Position numbers and translations under genes: made by a program. 64,000 bases of DNA from an uncultured Halobacteriovorax sp. (GTDB lineage: Bacteria; Bdellovibrionota; Bacteriovoracia; Bacteriovoracales; Bacteriovoracaceae): assembly GCA_913061265.1 (NCBI GenBank), contig CAJXVS010000008.1, positions 62,001-126,000 of the forward strand. Direction: 5' to 3'. Shown piece after piece: positions 50,102-58,320 of this stretch (position 1 is its first letter; each line of letters starts with the position of its first letter). Below the pieces are notes generated by a model. It was not told where the DNA came from and ran no database searches. It saw only the letters and a program-made list of their open reading frames with translations.

Positions 50102-51559
50102 ATGAAGATATTAACAATCATCCTTCTAGTGCTAACTTGCTCATGTGTACAAAAGCCGAAGAAGGAATTTAAAAAAGGATCAGGGGATCACCTCGAACCT
50201 TTAAGAGAACAGAACGCCGTTGGTCTGACATCTGAGAAAAATGTCTTTACCAAGAGAAATAATACTAAAGTAACGATCTGCCATAGGACAGGAAATGGAA
50301 GCTCTCATGAGATTACTGTTTCTGAATCTGCAGTGGCGGCACATATTAACCATGGCGATACTATTGGAAAATGTAAGGTCATTATTGAGCCAACGCCTAT
50401 TCCAACGCCTATTCCAACGCCAATACCTACACCAATACCTACACCAATACCTACACCAATTCCTACACCAATACCTACGCCACTACCTACGCCAATACCT
50501 ACACCAATACCTACGCCACTACCTACGCCAGAGCCGCCAGTAGTAGTCGTACCCGTTCCTGAAGTTGAACCTATTATAATTAAGAAGTATAACTTTTGTT
50601 CCATTCATAGAACCCTAGGGCCTTATATCTCTCACGATCCTTGGGTTTATACTTTAATCCCAGGGGTTACTTCAACCAAAGTATTTACTACAACCAATGA
50701 GATCACCTTTGGATTTACATTAACAAATGGAACCTTTTTTGTTCCAAGGCAGAACTCCTATTTAAATTATATTATTGTTGGGAACACGATAGGCACTTTT
50801 GATATGAATGATCTTATAGAAGAGCCGATTCCAGTAGGGCTCTCTATCCGTTCGATCTTTTATAGTTTTCATAGTGCTCGAGATATTCGTACCTATGGGC
50901 ATTTGGTTTTTGCCAACTCTTTTTTACATGATACTAAATGGAGTTCTAAGATCGTTCAAAATGCTAGTTGGAATAGAAATACAGTAGATATTCTTTTTAG
51001 CCGTTTGAGAGACTCTGATGATCCTAGGTGTGATAAGACCTATTCACCTTTAATGCTTGATCTTGCTGGGGAAGGAATAAAGCTTTCATCACCAAGCGAA
51101 GGCATGAGTTTTGATATTAATGGTGACGATATTGAAGAGAAAATATCTTGTCCAGTAAGTTCGAATACTGTCTTTCTAACACTTCCTAAAAATGGAGAGA
51201 TTCTTAACGTTGACCAGTTATTTGGAAACAACACAGTAGGACCAGACGGCAACACGTCCTCAAACGGTTTTACTGCCCTCGCCAAATATGACTTGAACCT
51301 TGATGGACTTATCAATCATGAAGATGAAGTCTTTAGTGAGCTGAGGCTTTGGGATAATTCAGATTGTAATGGTACGTCTGAGCCTACTGAGCTGAGATCA
51401 CTTTCTTCAGCTGGAATATTTGAAATCAATCTGTTGTACCAAGATATCTATCAATCAGATAAGTATGAAAATATCTCCAAACAACTCTCAAATGCCAAGT
51501 CAACGAGGGGCGATATTAAGATATTTGATGTTTGGTTTGCTGATGGTGGGAGTGACTAG
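50102..51559 (+). CDS. Lipoprotein with Pro-Thr-Pro-Ile stalk and RTX-like calcium-binding C-terminus
   Basis: The protein has about 485 residues. ATG 50102 follows GGGGGG; the leader is [17 protein letters not shown]. Residues up to about 95 include [17 protein letters not shown] and [13 protein letters not shown], a small Cys/His module seen in exported proteins. A 47-residue stalk of PTPI/PTPL units follows. The C-terminal part has [23 protein letters not shown] and [20 protein letters not shown], resembling the D-x-N-x-D-G calcium sites of RTX-type proteins. It is likely cell-surface exposed, perhaps an adhesin. Confidence 0.7.
   Translation: MKILTIILLVLTCSCVQKPKKEFKKGSGDHLEPLREQNAVGLTSEKNVFTKRNNTKVTICHRTGNGSSHEITVSESAVAAHINHGDTIGKCKVIIEPTPIPTPIPTPIPTPIPTPIPTPIPTPIPTPLPTPIPTPIPTPLPTPEPPVVVVPVPEVEPIIIKKYNFCSIHRTLGPYISHDPWVYTLIPGVTSTKVFTTTNEITFGFTLTNGTFFVPRQNSYLNYIIVGNTIGTFDMNDLIEEPIPVGLSIRSIFYSFHSARDIRTYGHLVFANSFLHDTKWSSKIVQNASWNRNTVDILFSRLRDSDDPRCDKTYSPLMLDLAGEGIKLSSPSEGMSFDINGDDIEEKISCPVSSNTVFLTLPKNGEILNVDQLFGNNTVGPDGNTSSNGFTALAKYDLNLDGLINHEDEVFSELRLWDNSDCNGTSEPTELRSLSSAGIFEINLLYQDIYQSDKYENISKQLSNAKSTRGDIKIFDVWFADGGSD
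50390..50530 (+). repeat. Tandem 12-bp repeat coding for Pro-Thr-Pro-Ile/Leu
   Basis: Eleven full 12-bp units plus nine bases, with variants such as CCAACGCCTATT, CCTACACCAATA and CCTACGCCACTA. The unit keeps the reading frame, so copy-number change would alter only stalk length. Confidence 0.9.
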
Positions 51560-51568
51560 GACTTGTTC

Positions 51569-52615
51569 CTAGAAATCTCTATTAACACCATCATCAACTT
51601 CAAACTCAATTCGGAACTGACCATTTTTAAGGTCAGTGACGAAATCTAAGTTATAAAAGTTAATCGTGTTAGAGACTTCTTCGTAAAACCAAGCTCCCCC
51701 ATCCTCTTCAGGCCCTGGAGTGAGAAGGACGTCTTTATAAAACACCTCTAGAGTGGAAACCACTGGTCTTCTTCTAAGGAGAAGGCTTGGAAGGCCTACG
51801 AGAGACGCGATATCCTTTCCGATACGTGCTAACTCGTTTCCAAACTTAGGCACGCAGGCAGAGACTACAAAGCCTTCAGAGGCCGAAATAATCTTTTCAA
51901 ACTCACTGCCAATCCAAGGATCTCTATCGTAGTTATTACAATCTTTAAGCTGCTTATGCTTAATAGCGCCGTAGAATCTTAATTTTTTAGAACTAGAGAC
52001 ATAGCCTTTCATAGTGTTAAGAAAGTTTATGGCCTCGTAAGCATCTCCGAAGGTGCGTGACTGCTCTTCTTCATCTGAGATCATAATCACAACAAGATGG
52101 GAATCCCCTCTTTGAAAGGAGTCGGTATTCCCGCCACTAAAGCGGTCTAACATTCTCTTTAGATTATAAAAAGTATACTCATAGCCTGCGCCATTGATAC
52201 CAAGATTGCTCATGGCCCCTTGGAACTGTCTAACAACTTTATCAAAGCTAGTGGCGTCATCTTGATCGACTAAGGATGAATCAAATTTAGTTTTAAAACC
52301 GAGGAAAGGCTCTTCAGTTTTATCTGTTGAAACAATACCAACCTTCCAATCAACATAAGCTTCTTTAGCAAACTGCTCAAAGAAAAGCTTAGCATTATTA
52401 ATGACGCTATCTTGAATCGGTCTCATGCTTCCGGAGTTATCGACCACAAGAACCACATCGATTCTATTGTTCACTTGAAGGAGTGATAGTGGATAAAGAC
52501 GTTTATCTTCTTGTAGAAGAGGTGAAACAATATGGTTTAGATAAGCTGTCTCTTTGTTAAAGCAACTTGTCAGAGTTAAGAGTACGATTAAGCAATATAA
52601 AGATTTACTTAACAT
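51569..52615 (-). CDS. VWA-domain lipoprotein (CglB-like position in the Agl/Glt-like operon)
   Basis: The 348-residue protein has a lipoprotein leader (through LTLTSCFNKE). The VWA domain starts IDVVLVVDNSGSMRPIQDS with an intact MIDAS DxSxS, then VDWKVGIVSTD, and HLVVIMISDEEEQS with further metal-site residues. In Myxococcus, CglB is a VWA-domain outer-membrane lipoprotein of the gliding machine that contacts the surface. The match here is by domain and operon position, not by overall alignment. It is the last gene of the operon and overlaps the preceding one. Confidence 0.75.
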   Translation of the reverse strand: MLSKSLYCLIVLLTLTSCFNKETAYLNHIVSPLLQEDKRLYPLSLLQVNNRIDVVLVVDNSGSMRPIQDSVINNAKLFFEQFAKEAYVDWKVGIVSTDKTEEPFLGFKTKFDSSLVDQDDATSFDKVVRQFQGAMSNLGINGAGYEYTFYNLKRMLDRFSGGNTDSFQRGDSHLVVIMISDEEEQSRTFGDAYEAINFLNTMKGYVSSSKKLRFYGAIKHKQLKDCNNYDRDPWIGSEFEKIISASEGFVVSACVPKFGNELARIGKDIASLVGLPSLLLRRRPVVSTLEVFYKDVLLTPGPEEDGGAWFYEEVSNTINFYNLDFVTDLKNGQFRIEFEVDDGVNRDF

Positions 52616-54122
52616 AGAACTTTCCTTTAATGCATTGATTGATGACGTCTGCGCTCATATTAAAAAGCTCATCACCCCAAAGCATTCCGTCGTTTGGAAA
52701 AGACATTTGATTGCCTTTTAAAACGGCCGATTGATAACGGCTTACGCTATCAGATCCTGCTATTTGTTTTTGAAGACCATCACTAACAGCTTTCATTCGG
52801 CTTAAGAGTTCAATACGCACAAACCTCATCTTATAAAGAGCGGCGTCTAGAATCTTGTAGCGGTTCATCCACTGCGAGCGTGATTCTTGATTTAAGAGGT
52901 TCTTAGCATGGGCAAGTCTTAGAACTAAATCCTCGCTATAACCTGTGATCTTCCTCTTTTTAAAATACAATAATTCTTTGTTGATATTGGTTATCTGATT
53001 CTTCATCTGCCTAGTGGTTGCTGTATCACGAATGAGTTTTGGAGCCGGGCTCTTAAGCGCCGCTTCGATCTTTTTACCCCACACTTTATTAGATTTAATA
53101 AAACCATGAATTGATTTTTTGGCATCAGTGAACTGGCAAAGCATGGTGTTCCCAATAGCTGAAGCTAAAAAGATCTCTGGATAGAATTGATCACTAAAGA
53201 CAGAAAGCTTTAAGCTGGCCAGTTCTCCGGCGCTATTAGAGAAATCTCTCTTTTGAAGATGAGTCCAAAGAGATTCAGTCCTCGCCTCTAAGAAGTACTT
53301 AGAAGATTCTGGGATTAACTTATAATAAGAAAGAGATTCATCAAAGGCCTTAGCCTGATAGAGGAGCCTTCCAAGAGTGAGGTAATAAAAAGCTATATCT
53401 TCTTTATTATTATTTTTTTCAATCCAAGGCTCAATGATCTTTTTAATCAAAGTACCAGAAGCGCCGATCTTTCCTTGCTTAGCATAGGAGAGGATAGCCG
53501 AGTAAGCTAATTGAACTCTAAAGTAATCCCCCTTATCAAGCTTTCCAATCCACTTAACCGCTTTATCCCCAGACTTAAGATACTTAAGGGCCTGAAGGCT
53601 ATAGTTAGTTTGATTAGGAATGTCTTCAATCTTAGATAACTTCTCACTCATTAAAGGAGTTAGAGAAAAGCCCGTGCTTAAATAGATGCGGCTTGCATGA
53701 GGGGCCACAACTTGATCAAGGGCAAAGCCAAGCTCAGACTTTAGAAAGCCAGTGCTTGAAGAGTGTTCGATCCATTTACCAAGGAAGGCCTGGTAGTGAC
53801 CGAGTTTAAATAAGAGATAGAGTTCATTGGCGATAACAAGGTCTGATCTCTTTGAAGAGTCAATCTTCTGAAGAGCTACTAGAGCTGTTCTATAATAGTG
53901 ATCAACTGTGTTTTGAAAGTACTCATTGCTTTGATTATCAAGAGCCCCCCTTGCTTTCCAGCTACTATAAAGCTGAATTAAGAAGGCGTCGTTTAGCTTT
54001 AAAGTCTTTTGCGTTCTAAGCTTACCGCTTAAATCTATGTCTGATCCATTTTGATCTAGAAGAGTCTTTGTATTAGCAAAGGCGCTTACTGAGAATAAGA
54101 AAATTAATATGAACTTATTCAT
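52605..54122 (-). CDS. Exported TPR-like repeat protein of the motor operon
   Basis: The protein has about 505 residues. ATG 54122 lies one base after the beta-barrel stop and gives the signal peptide MNKFILIFLFSVSAFA. An earlier in-frame start would lack a signal. The sequence is helical, with TPR-like segments (YYLTLGRLLYQAKAFDESLS, FLASAIGNTMLCQFTDAKKS) through the middle. A periplasmic TPR protein (GltC) is part of the Myxococcus Glt complex; this could be its counterpart. Overlaps the VWA gene by 11 bases. Confidence 0.65.
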   Translation of the reverse strand: MNKFILIFLFSVSAFANTKTLLDQNGSDIDLSGKLRTQKTLKLNDAFLIQLYSSWKARGALDNQSNEYFQNTVDHYYRTALVALQKIDSSKRSDLVIANELYLLFKLGHYQAFLGKWIEHSSSTGFLKSELGFALDQVVAPHASRIYLSTGFSLTPLMSEKLSKIEDIPNQTNYSLQALKYLKSGDKAVKWIGKLDKGDYFRVQLAYSAILSYAKQGKIGASGTLIKKIIEPWIEKNNNKEDIAFYYLTLGRLLYQAKAFDESLSYYKLIPESSKYFLEARTESLWTHLQKRDFSNSAGELASLKLSVFSDQFYPEIFLASAIGNTMLCQFTDAKKSIHGFIKSNKVWGKKIEAALKSPAPKLIRDTATTRQMKNQITNINKELLYFKKRKITGYSEDLVLRLAHAKNLLNQESRSQWMNRYKILDAALYKMRFVRIELLSRMKAVSDGLQKQIAGSDSVSRYQSAVLKGNQMSFPNDGMLWGDELFNMSADVINQCIKGKFYVK

Positions 54123-54123
54123 C

Positions 54124-54813
54124 TTATACCCTATCACCATCACCGAATAAAAAACCAAACTCGATATATCCCATCGCATTGTATTTAAGGTTCTCGCCGC
54201 TTAGTTTAACTTGATTATAAAGTTCGTTCCGAACCCCTACTCTCATCGATCCATGCTTCTTAATCCAAAAAGCCAGGCCTAAGTCTACAAGAGCATGATT
54301 ACTTTTTCCTGAAGCTAGTTCAATTTGACCGCCTCCAAGTGAGATGTATTGATCAAAATAGACTACAGTCTCTGAAGACCATCTTAGCTTTCCGTAGATT
54401 GTATTATAAGTGGCAAAGATTTCTTGAGAGTTATAAGCGAAGTCTTGATCAGGAACGATCTTTTGATCATCTAAGAGTCTTTGACCGGCCTGGGTAAGTT
54501 TATTGCTATAATGATTATAACGAAGACCAAAAGACCATTTGCTGTTTAAGTGATAGCGGTAAGAGCCCGAGATCTGCTTAACATCAAGATGACTATCGGC
54601 AGTTAAGTTATGGGAACCTTGAATCCCAATTTCATGACGATTAATAAGACTCGAATACCTAGTGTTTACGATATAGAAGTTATCTTGAGAGAGAACAGGA
54701 GTAACCTGATCATTAGGAATATTTAGATCATCTAGTTTCTTATCTAAAGAAGTCTCAGCACCAAAGGCCTGAAGACTTAGAAATAGAGCGAAAAGCGTTA
54801 TCATTTTTTTCAT
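54124..54813 (-). CDS. Outer-membrane beta-barrel protein of the motor operon
   Basis: The 229-residue protein has a signal peptide (1-18, ending FGA). About eight amphipathic strands follow (HEIGIQGSHNL, VKQISGSYRYHL, WSFGLRYNHYS, IFATYNTIYGKLRWSSETV, SMRVGVRNEL, AMGYIEFGFLFGDG). It resembles the small outer-membrane barrel domain proteins common in delta-proteobacteria, including the GltA/GltB-type barrels of the gliding machine. It lies seven bases after the large lipoprotein gene. Confidence 0.7.
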   Translation of the reverse strand: MKKMITLFALFLSLQAFGAETSLDKKLDDLNIPNDQVTPVLSQDNFYIVNTRYSSLINRHEIGIQGSHNLTADSHLDVKQISGSYRYHLNSKWSFGLRYNHYSNKLTQAGQRLLDDQKIVPDQDFAYNSQEIFATYNTIYGKLRWSSETVVYFDQYISLGGGQIELASGKSNHALVDLGLAFWIKKHGSMRVGVRNELYNQVKLSGENLKYNAMGYIEFGFLFGDGDRV

Positions 54814-54820
54814 ATAAACC

Positions 54821-56842
54821 TCAGAACTTTCCGTTCAGTAATGTATCAAACCATTTTGCAGGGATTTCTTTATCAGCTTCTTTTGTTAAAAGATCCGCCC
54901 ACTCTGTTCCTAGTATAGAGATTCTTCCGCCATTCTTTCTAGCGCAAGACACTCCCGTCACATAAGGGTTAGTTCCTGTTTCACTTAAGCCTAGAACTCC
55001 TTTACAAATTTTATCTGGGTCGTGAAGACCACCGTTAAAGATCATAGGATCATGAGACTCTTTAGAAGCAATCTGCTTTAGCCCTACGGCATTAACAGGA
55101 GTTGCAAACTTGGAGACGGCCACAAACTTCATCTTTGAGAGTTCAGGCATATTAGGTAATTCTGAATAACGACCAATCGGAAGGAAGTCATACTCTTCTT
55201 CTAAAGTCGTTAAGAACTCAGGAGGAAGATTTCTAATAAGTGGTGAGGCCACCACAATATTCTTAATCCCTTTAATAGCGCTTAGAATTTCTGCTTGAAC
55301 TGATTTATCAAGAAGCGTGCTAGTCGTGATCACGAGAGTTTCTCTATCAGAGATATTACGCAGGTTAACTTCTTGAATCGCAGGATTCATAATATCCATG
55401 GTGCCTTTAAAAGCGCTCTTATAGAAGAGGGCCTCAGGATCACGGGTTGAATCAGCAAAGAGAAGAGTCTTATTTCTATTATTAGGAAAGACTTCAACAA
55501 TAAAACTCTCTGCTGAAGACATATTGTAATCTGACGTTGCCACAAGGTTAAATTGAAAGACACCAGATTTGTTAAACCTAAGTCTTAACTTTCCTCGTGA
55601 CCATGAAACAAATTCTCTCATCTCATTTGGAAAGATCTCGACTCTAGGAGAGAGGCTTCTATCTTCATTATCTACAACTTTAATATTTCTTGTCATAGAT
55701 TCATTAAAACCAAGATAGATAAGTTCTCCGCGGTCCCAATCATCTCTTGAGATCCCAGGGGCCGTTCTATCTCTTAGAACAATCTTGATCTCAGTTTCTT
55801 CTTCTTTACACTCATCTCTTCTATTTCCCCAAGAACCAAGAACACAGGCCTTAAATTTTAGGGTTTGAGTCGTTCCGTTATACACAGGAGGAATATCAGT
55901 CCAATAAATATTCATAACACTAGAGAAGCTATCTTCGTTCTTAACCACTTCAGTTCTAAAATTTCCAAAGCCTGGTCTTGAAGTTAGAAGAGTCATATCT
56001 GGAGAGATTTCTCTATTAAGGTCATAAGAAGCTACTTGAAAACTAACATCAAGACCTTGAGTTAGGCTTTCAGGAGCGACAACTTTTACTTCACGCCTAA
56101 CATCTTTCACAGTGAACTTATAATCAACTTCTTCGATATGATTAGCAGGATTAGAGACTATGATCTTTCCATTATAGATCTTAGAAGACTCCCCTCTTGC
56201 TCTATTCACATGAAAATAATCTGGTTTATAAGAGAGTTTGAATTGTGTTGGAGATAATTCCTCAATCTTCATGTTCGCTGGAAGGTCTTTTGTTAAGAGC
56301 TTAAAAGGTCCCTGCGGATAATCTAGATTGCTAATAGTGATCGTCTCATTGAATTGACTGTTTTCATTAACAGATGAATTTCTTGAAGATCCAATTCCAA
56401 TCGCCCTTGGAATATCAAAAACGACAAGGTTAACAGTCTTTCTTAAATACTCTTTAGGCAGGGCCGAGCTTCTTAACCAAATAGTAATAGGATAAAAACG
56501 AGCCTTGATACTGGCGTCGTTGATATCATTTCCTTGGAAGTAATTAGGAGTCCAGCTAAGCATAAAAGTCTTAGGGTCAAAGCTTGCACCTTCAGGAAGC
56601 CCATCGATCTTTACAATTGGCTCACCTGGCTCCTCAACTTCTACGCGAATTTTTAGACCAAGGTTACGTCCTTCTCTATATTCAATTTTATCTCCGACAG
56701 AGATTGCCAAGGCCGGTAGAGGCTGTTGCCCCTGAACCACTGGTTCTTGTCTATAAACCCCATCCGTTGGGTAAGGGTCTTGCTTACAACTCATAAGAGT
56801 TACAACCGAGAGGATCAACAATAAATTTATTAACTTAATCAT
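54821..56842 (-). CDS. Large lipoprotein with Ig-like repeats in the motor operon
   Basis: The 673-residue protein has a leader MIKLINLLLILSVVTLMSC. Residues 50-450 look like several cadherin/Ig-type domains with the 'L-P-x-G/N-x ... L-x-W/Y-x-P' signature (GLPEGASFDPKTFMLSWTP, DLPANMKIEELSPTQFKLSY). The last 200 residues form an alpha/beta domain (NIVVASPLIRNLPPEFLTT) of unknown kind with a possible disulfide (ICKGVL, VSCARK). It is probably outer-membrane anchored and reaches into the periplasm. Confidence 0.65.
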   Translation of the reverse strand: MIKLINLLLILSVVTLMSCKQDPYPTDGVYRQEPVVQGQQPLPALAISVGDKIEYREGRNLGLKIRVEVEEPGEPIVKIDGLPEGASFDPKTFMLSWTPNYFQGNDINDASIKARFYPITIWLRSSALPKEYLRKTVNLVVFDIPRAIGIGSSRNSSVNENSQFNETITISNLDYPQGPFKLLTKDLPANMKIEELSPTQFKLSYKPDYFHVNRARGESSKIYNGKIIVSNPANHIEEVDYKFTVKDVRREVKVVAPESLTQGLDVSFQVASYDLNREISPDMTLLTSRPGFGNFRTEVVKNEDSFSSVMNIYWTDIPPVYNGTTQTLKFKACVLGSWGNRRDECKEEETEIKIVLRDRTAPGISRDDWDRGELIYLGFNESMTRNIKVVDNEDRSLSPRVEIFPNEMREFVSWSRGKLRLRFNKSGVFQFNLVATSDYNMSSAESFIVEVFPNNRNKTLLFADSTRDPEALFYKSAFKGTMDIMNPAIQEVNLRNISDRETLVITTSTLLDKSVQAEILSAIKGIKNIVVASPLIRNLPPEFLTTLEEEYDFLPIGRYSELPNMPELSKMKFVAVSKFATPVNAVGLKQIASKESHDPMIFNGGLHDPDKICKGVLGLSETGTNPYVTGVSCARKNGGRISILGTEWADLLTKEADKEIPAKWFDTLLNGKF

Positions 56843-56854
56843 AACTTACTCTTC

Positions 56855-58060
56855 TTACTGACCAACTGGTCTAAGCATAAATGGATATTTAACTGGAACC
56901 TTTACTCCGCCCTTAGGCTTTGGAAATTGCCAAGTCATCATCTTATTCACAATACATTGCTCGGTTGGCTTATCTTTTAACGAAGTCCGTGAGACATTCG
57001 CAAAGTTAAGCATTCCTGAAGCGCCAATTTCAAAGCTCATTTGAACAAGTCCTTGAATGGTTGGTTTTGTCTTTAACTGAGTTTCATAACAGCGCCTGAC
57101 TTGGTTAAGGTACTTAGCGATAGTGGCGTTAATAGCATAACGGCTAATCCCACCTTCAAGCACAACATCAGAACTAGAGACGGCGATGGCTGAAATACCT
57201 TTTCCAGATCCTGAGGCGACACGGGTATTTCCATATCCACCCTTTCCACCACCAGAAGTTCCCTTCGTCACAAGTTTTCCGCCAAGACCGGCCACGCCAG
57301 TATTACCAACGGTAGTTTTCTTAAGTCCTTTTCCAAGATTAGTTAAAACCTCTCCGCCCGATCCAGCGTCACCACCAGGCCCAGCACCGGCCGTGGCTTT
57401 CTCTAGTTTGGTAGGAACTCCGCCCACAGCATCTTTAAGATTCTTAGATCCAACCATGCCAAGGAAACCAAGGTTTCTATTAACGGCCCTTTTTGAAACT
57501 TCAGCTTTAGTTAGAGGCTTAACTTTTATATTAGGGTTAACATTCTGCTGAACATTAACTGTTTTAACTTTCTTAATAATAGTGACGGTAATAGGTTCAA
57601 TTACTTTTTCTTCTTCAACTTCTTTTTCAGGAGATCCTTGTAAAAAATAAACTAAAGGAATCAATAAAAAGAGAAGAGCAAAAAAGACTTCTGGCAAACG
57701 CTCCATCCACGGCGCTTTGTCTACTTGATCCGTAAGAAGTGTATCAATAGAAGCTTGTCCGCCCTGGATAAGCTTAAACTTCCCATTAGGAGTCTCTAAG
57801 AGCCAACCATCATCAAGTTGAAGAGCAGAGCAGGCTTCCATACCGCCAACTAAGAAGCGGTCCTCTTCTTGGCTTAGTTTAAAAGAGCAGGCCCAATCAT
57901 TTCTTTGAAACTCAAAGCCTTGGCGTTTCTTTGATCCATATCTTTCATCGGCGCGTTTCTTACTAATAAAGCCAAACTGCTCATGAAGACCAAACTCTCC
58001 TCCTGAGACATTCTTTAAGACTTTAACTAGCTCACCTGATTCCGTTTCAATAGCAATCAT
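56855..58060 (-). CDS. AgmX/GltJ/TonB-like energy-coupling protein
   Basis: The 401-residue protein has an N-terminal cytoplasmic beta domain (about 1-120), one membrane helix (PEVFFALLFLLIPLVYFL, about 127-144), an extended periplasmic region with Gly-rich stretches (GAGPGGDAGSGGEV, GTSGGGKGGYGN), and a C-terminal TonB/AgmX-type domain: YLNQVRRCYETQLKTKP, GLVQMSFEIGASGMLNF and WQFPKPKGGVKVPVKYPF. It would link the inner-membrane TolQ/TolR-like motor to periplasmic and outer-membrane parts. Overlaps its upstream neighbour by four bases. Confidence 0.8.
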   Translation of the reverse strand: MIAIETESGELVKVLKNVSGGEFGLHEQFGFISKKRADERYGSKKRQGFEFQRNDWACSFKLSQEEDRFLVGGMEACSALQLDDGWLLETPNGKFKLIQGGQASIDTLLTDQVDKAPWMERLPEVFFALLFLLIPLVYFLQGSPEKEVEEEKVIEPITVTIIKKVKTVNVQQNVNPNIKVKPLTKAEVSKRAVNRNLGFLGMVGSKNLKDAVGGVPTKLEKATAGAGPGGDAGSGGEVLTNLGKGLKKTTVGNTGVAGLGGKLVTKGTSGGGKGGYGNTRVASGSGKGISAIAVSSSDVVLEGGISRYAINATIAKYLNQVRRCYETQLKTKPTIQGLVQMSFEIGASGMLNFANVSRTSLKDKPTEQCIVNKMMTWQFPKPKGGVKVPVKYPFMLRPVGQ

Positions 58061-58320
58061 TCGATACTCTCCCCAAGGTCATCTGCCATAACATCTGTGA
58101 AATCAGCCCTGAACTTTAAGAGTCCTGAGTCTTTCTCACCAATATTACCTGTGACCACGGCCATTTCTGGTTTCTTTCGCTCCCCTTCAATTAAAAGGGA
58201 TTCAAAATCAATCCGGCTTGAAGCTTTAAACTTCACCTTAGACTTTGTTTTATTTTCAGCTGCACTAGCGCTAAAGCTAATAATTAAAATGAGAAGCAAG
58301 ATTAATTTATTAAAGCTCAC
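58057..58320 (-). CDS. Small exported protein of the motor operon
   Basis: The 87-residue protein has a signal peptide (1-20, ending SAA). The mature part contains KFKASSRIDFESLLIEGERK and KFRADFTDVMADDLGESIE, which resemble short peptides found beside AgmX-like genes. It overlaps both neighbours. The function is unknown, but its position argues for a part of the complex. Confidence 0.6.
   Translation of the reverse strand: MSFNKLILLLILIISFSASAAENKTKSKVKFKASSRIDFESLLIEGERKKPEMAVVTGNIGEKDSGLLKFRADFTDVMADDLGESIE

Noticed and set aside
50390-50530. CRISPR-like array
   Set aside because: Units are 12 bp, contiguous, without spacers and inside a coding frame.
50305-50604. Gly/Val-rich minus-strand frame (GIGVGIGVG) and a Gln/His-rich plus-strand frame
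   Set aside because: Both are other-frame readings of the 12-bp Pro-Thr-Pro-Ile repeat.
57186-57551. Pro-rich plus-strand frame
   Set aside because: Antisense of the Gly-rich linker of the AgmX-like gene; no start context.
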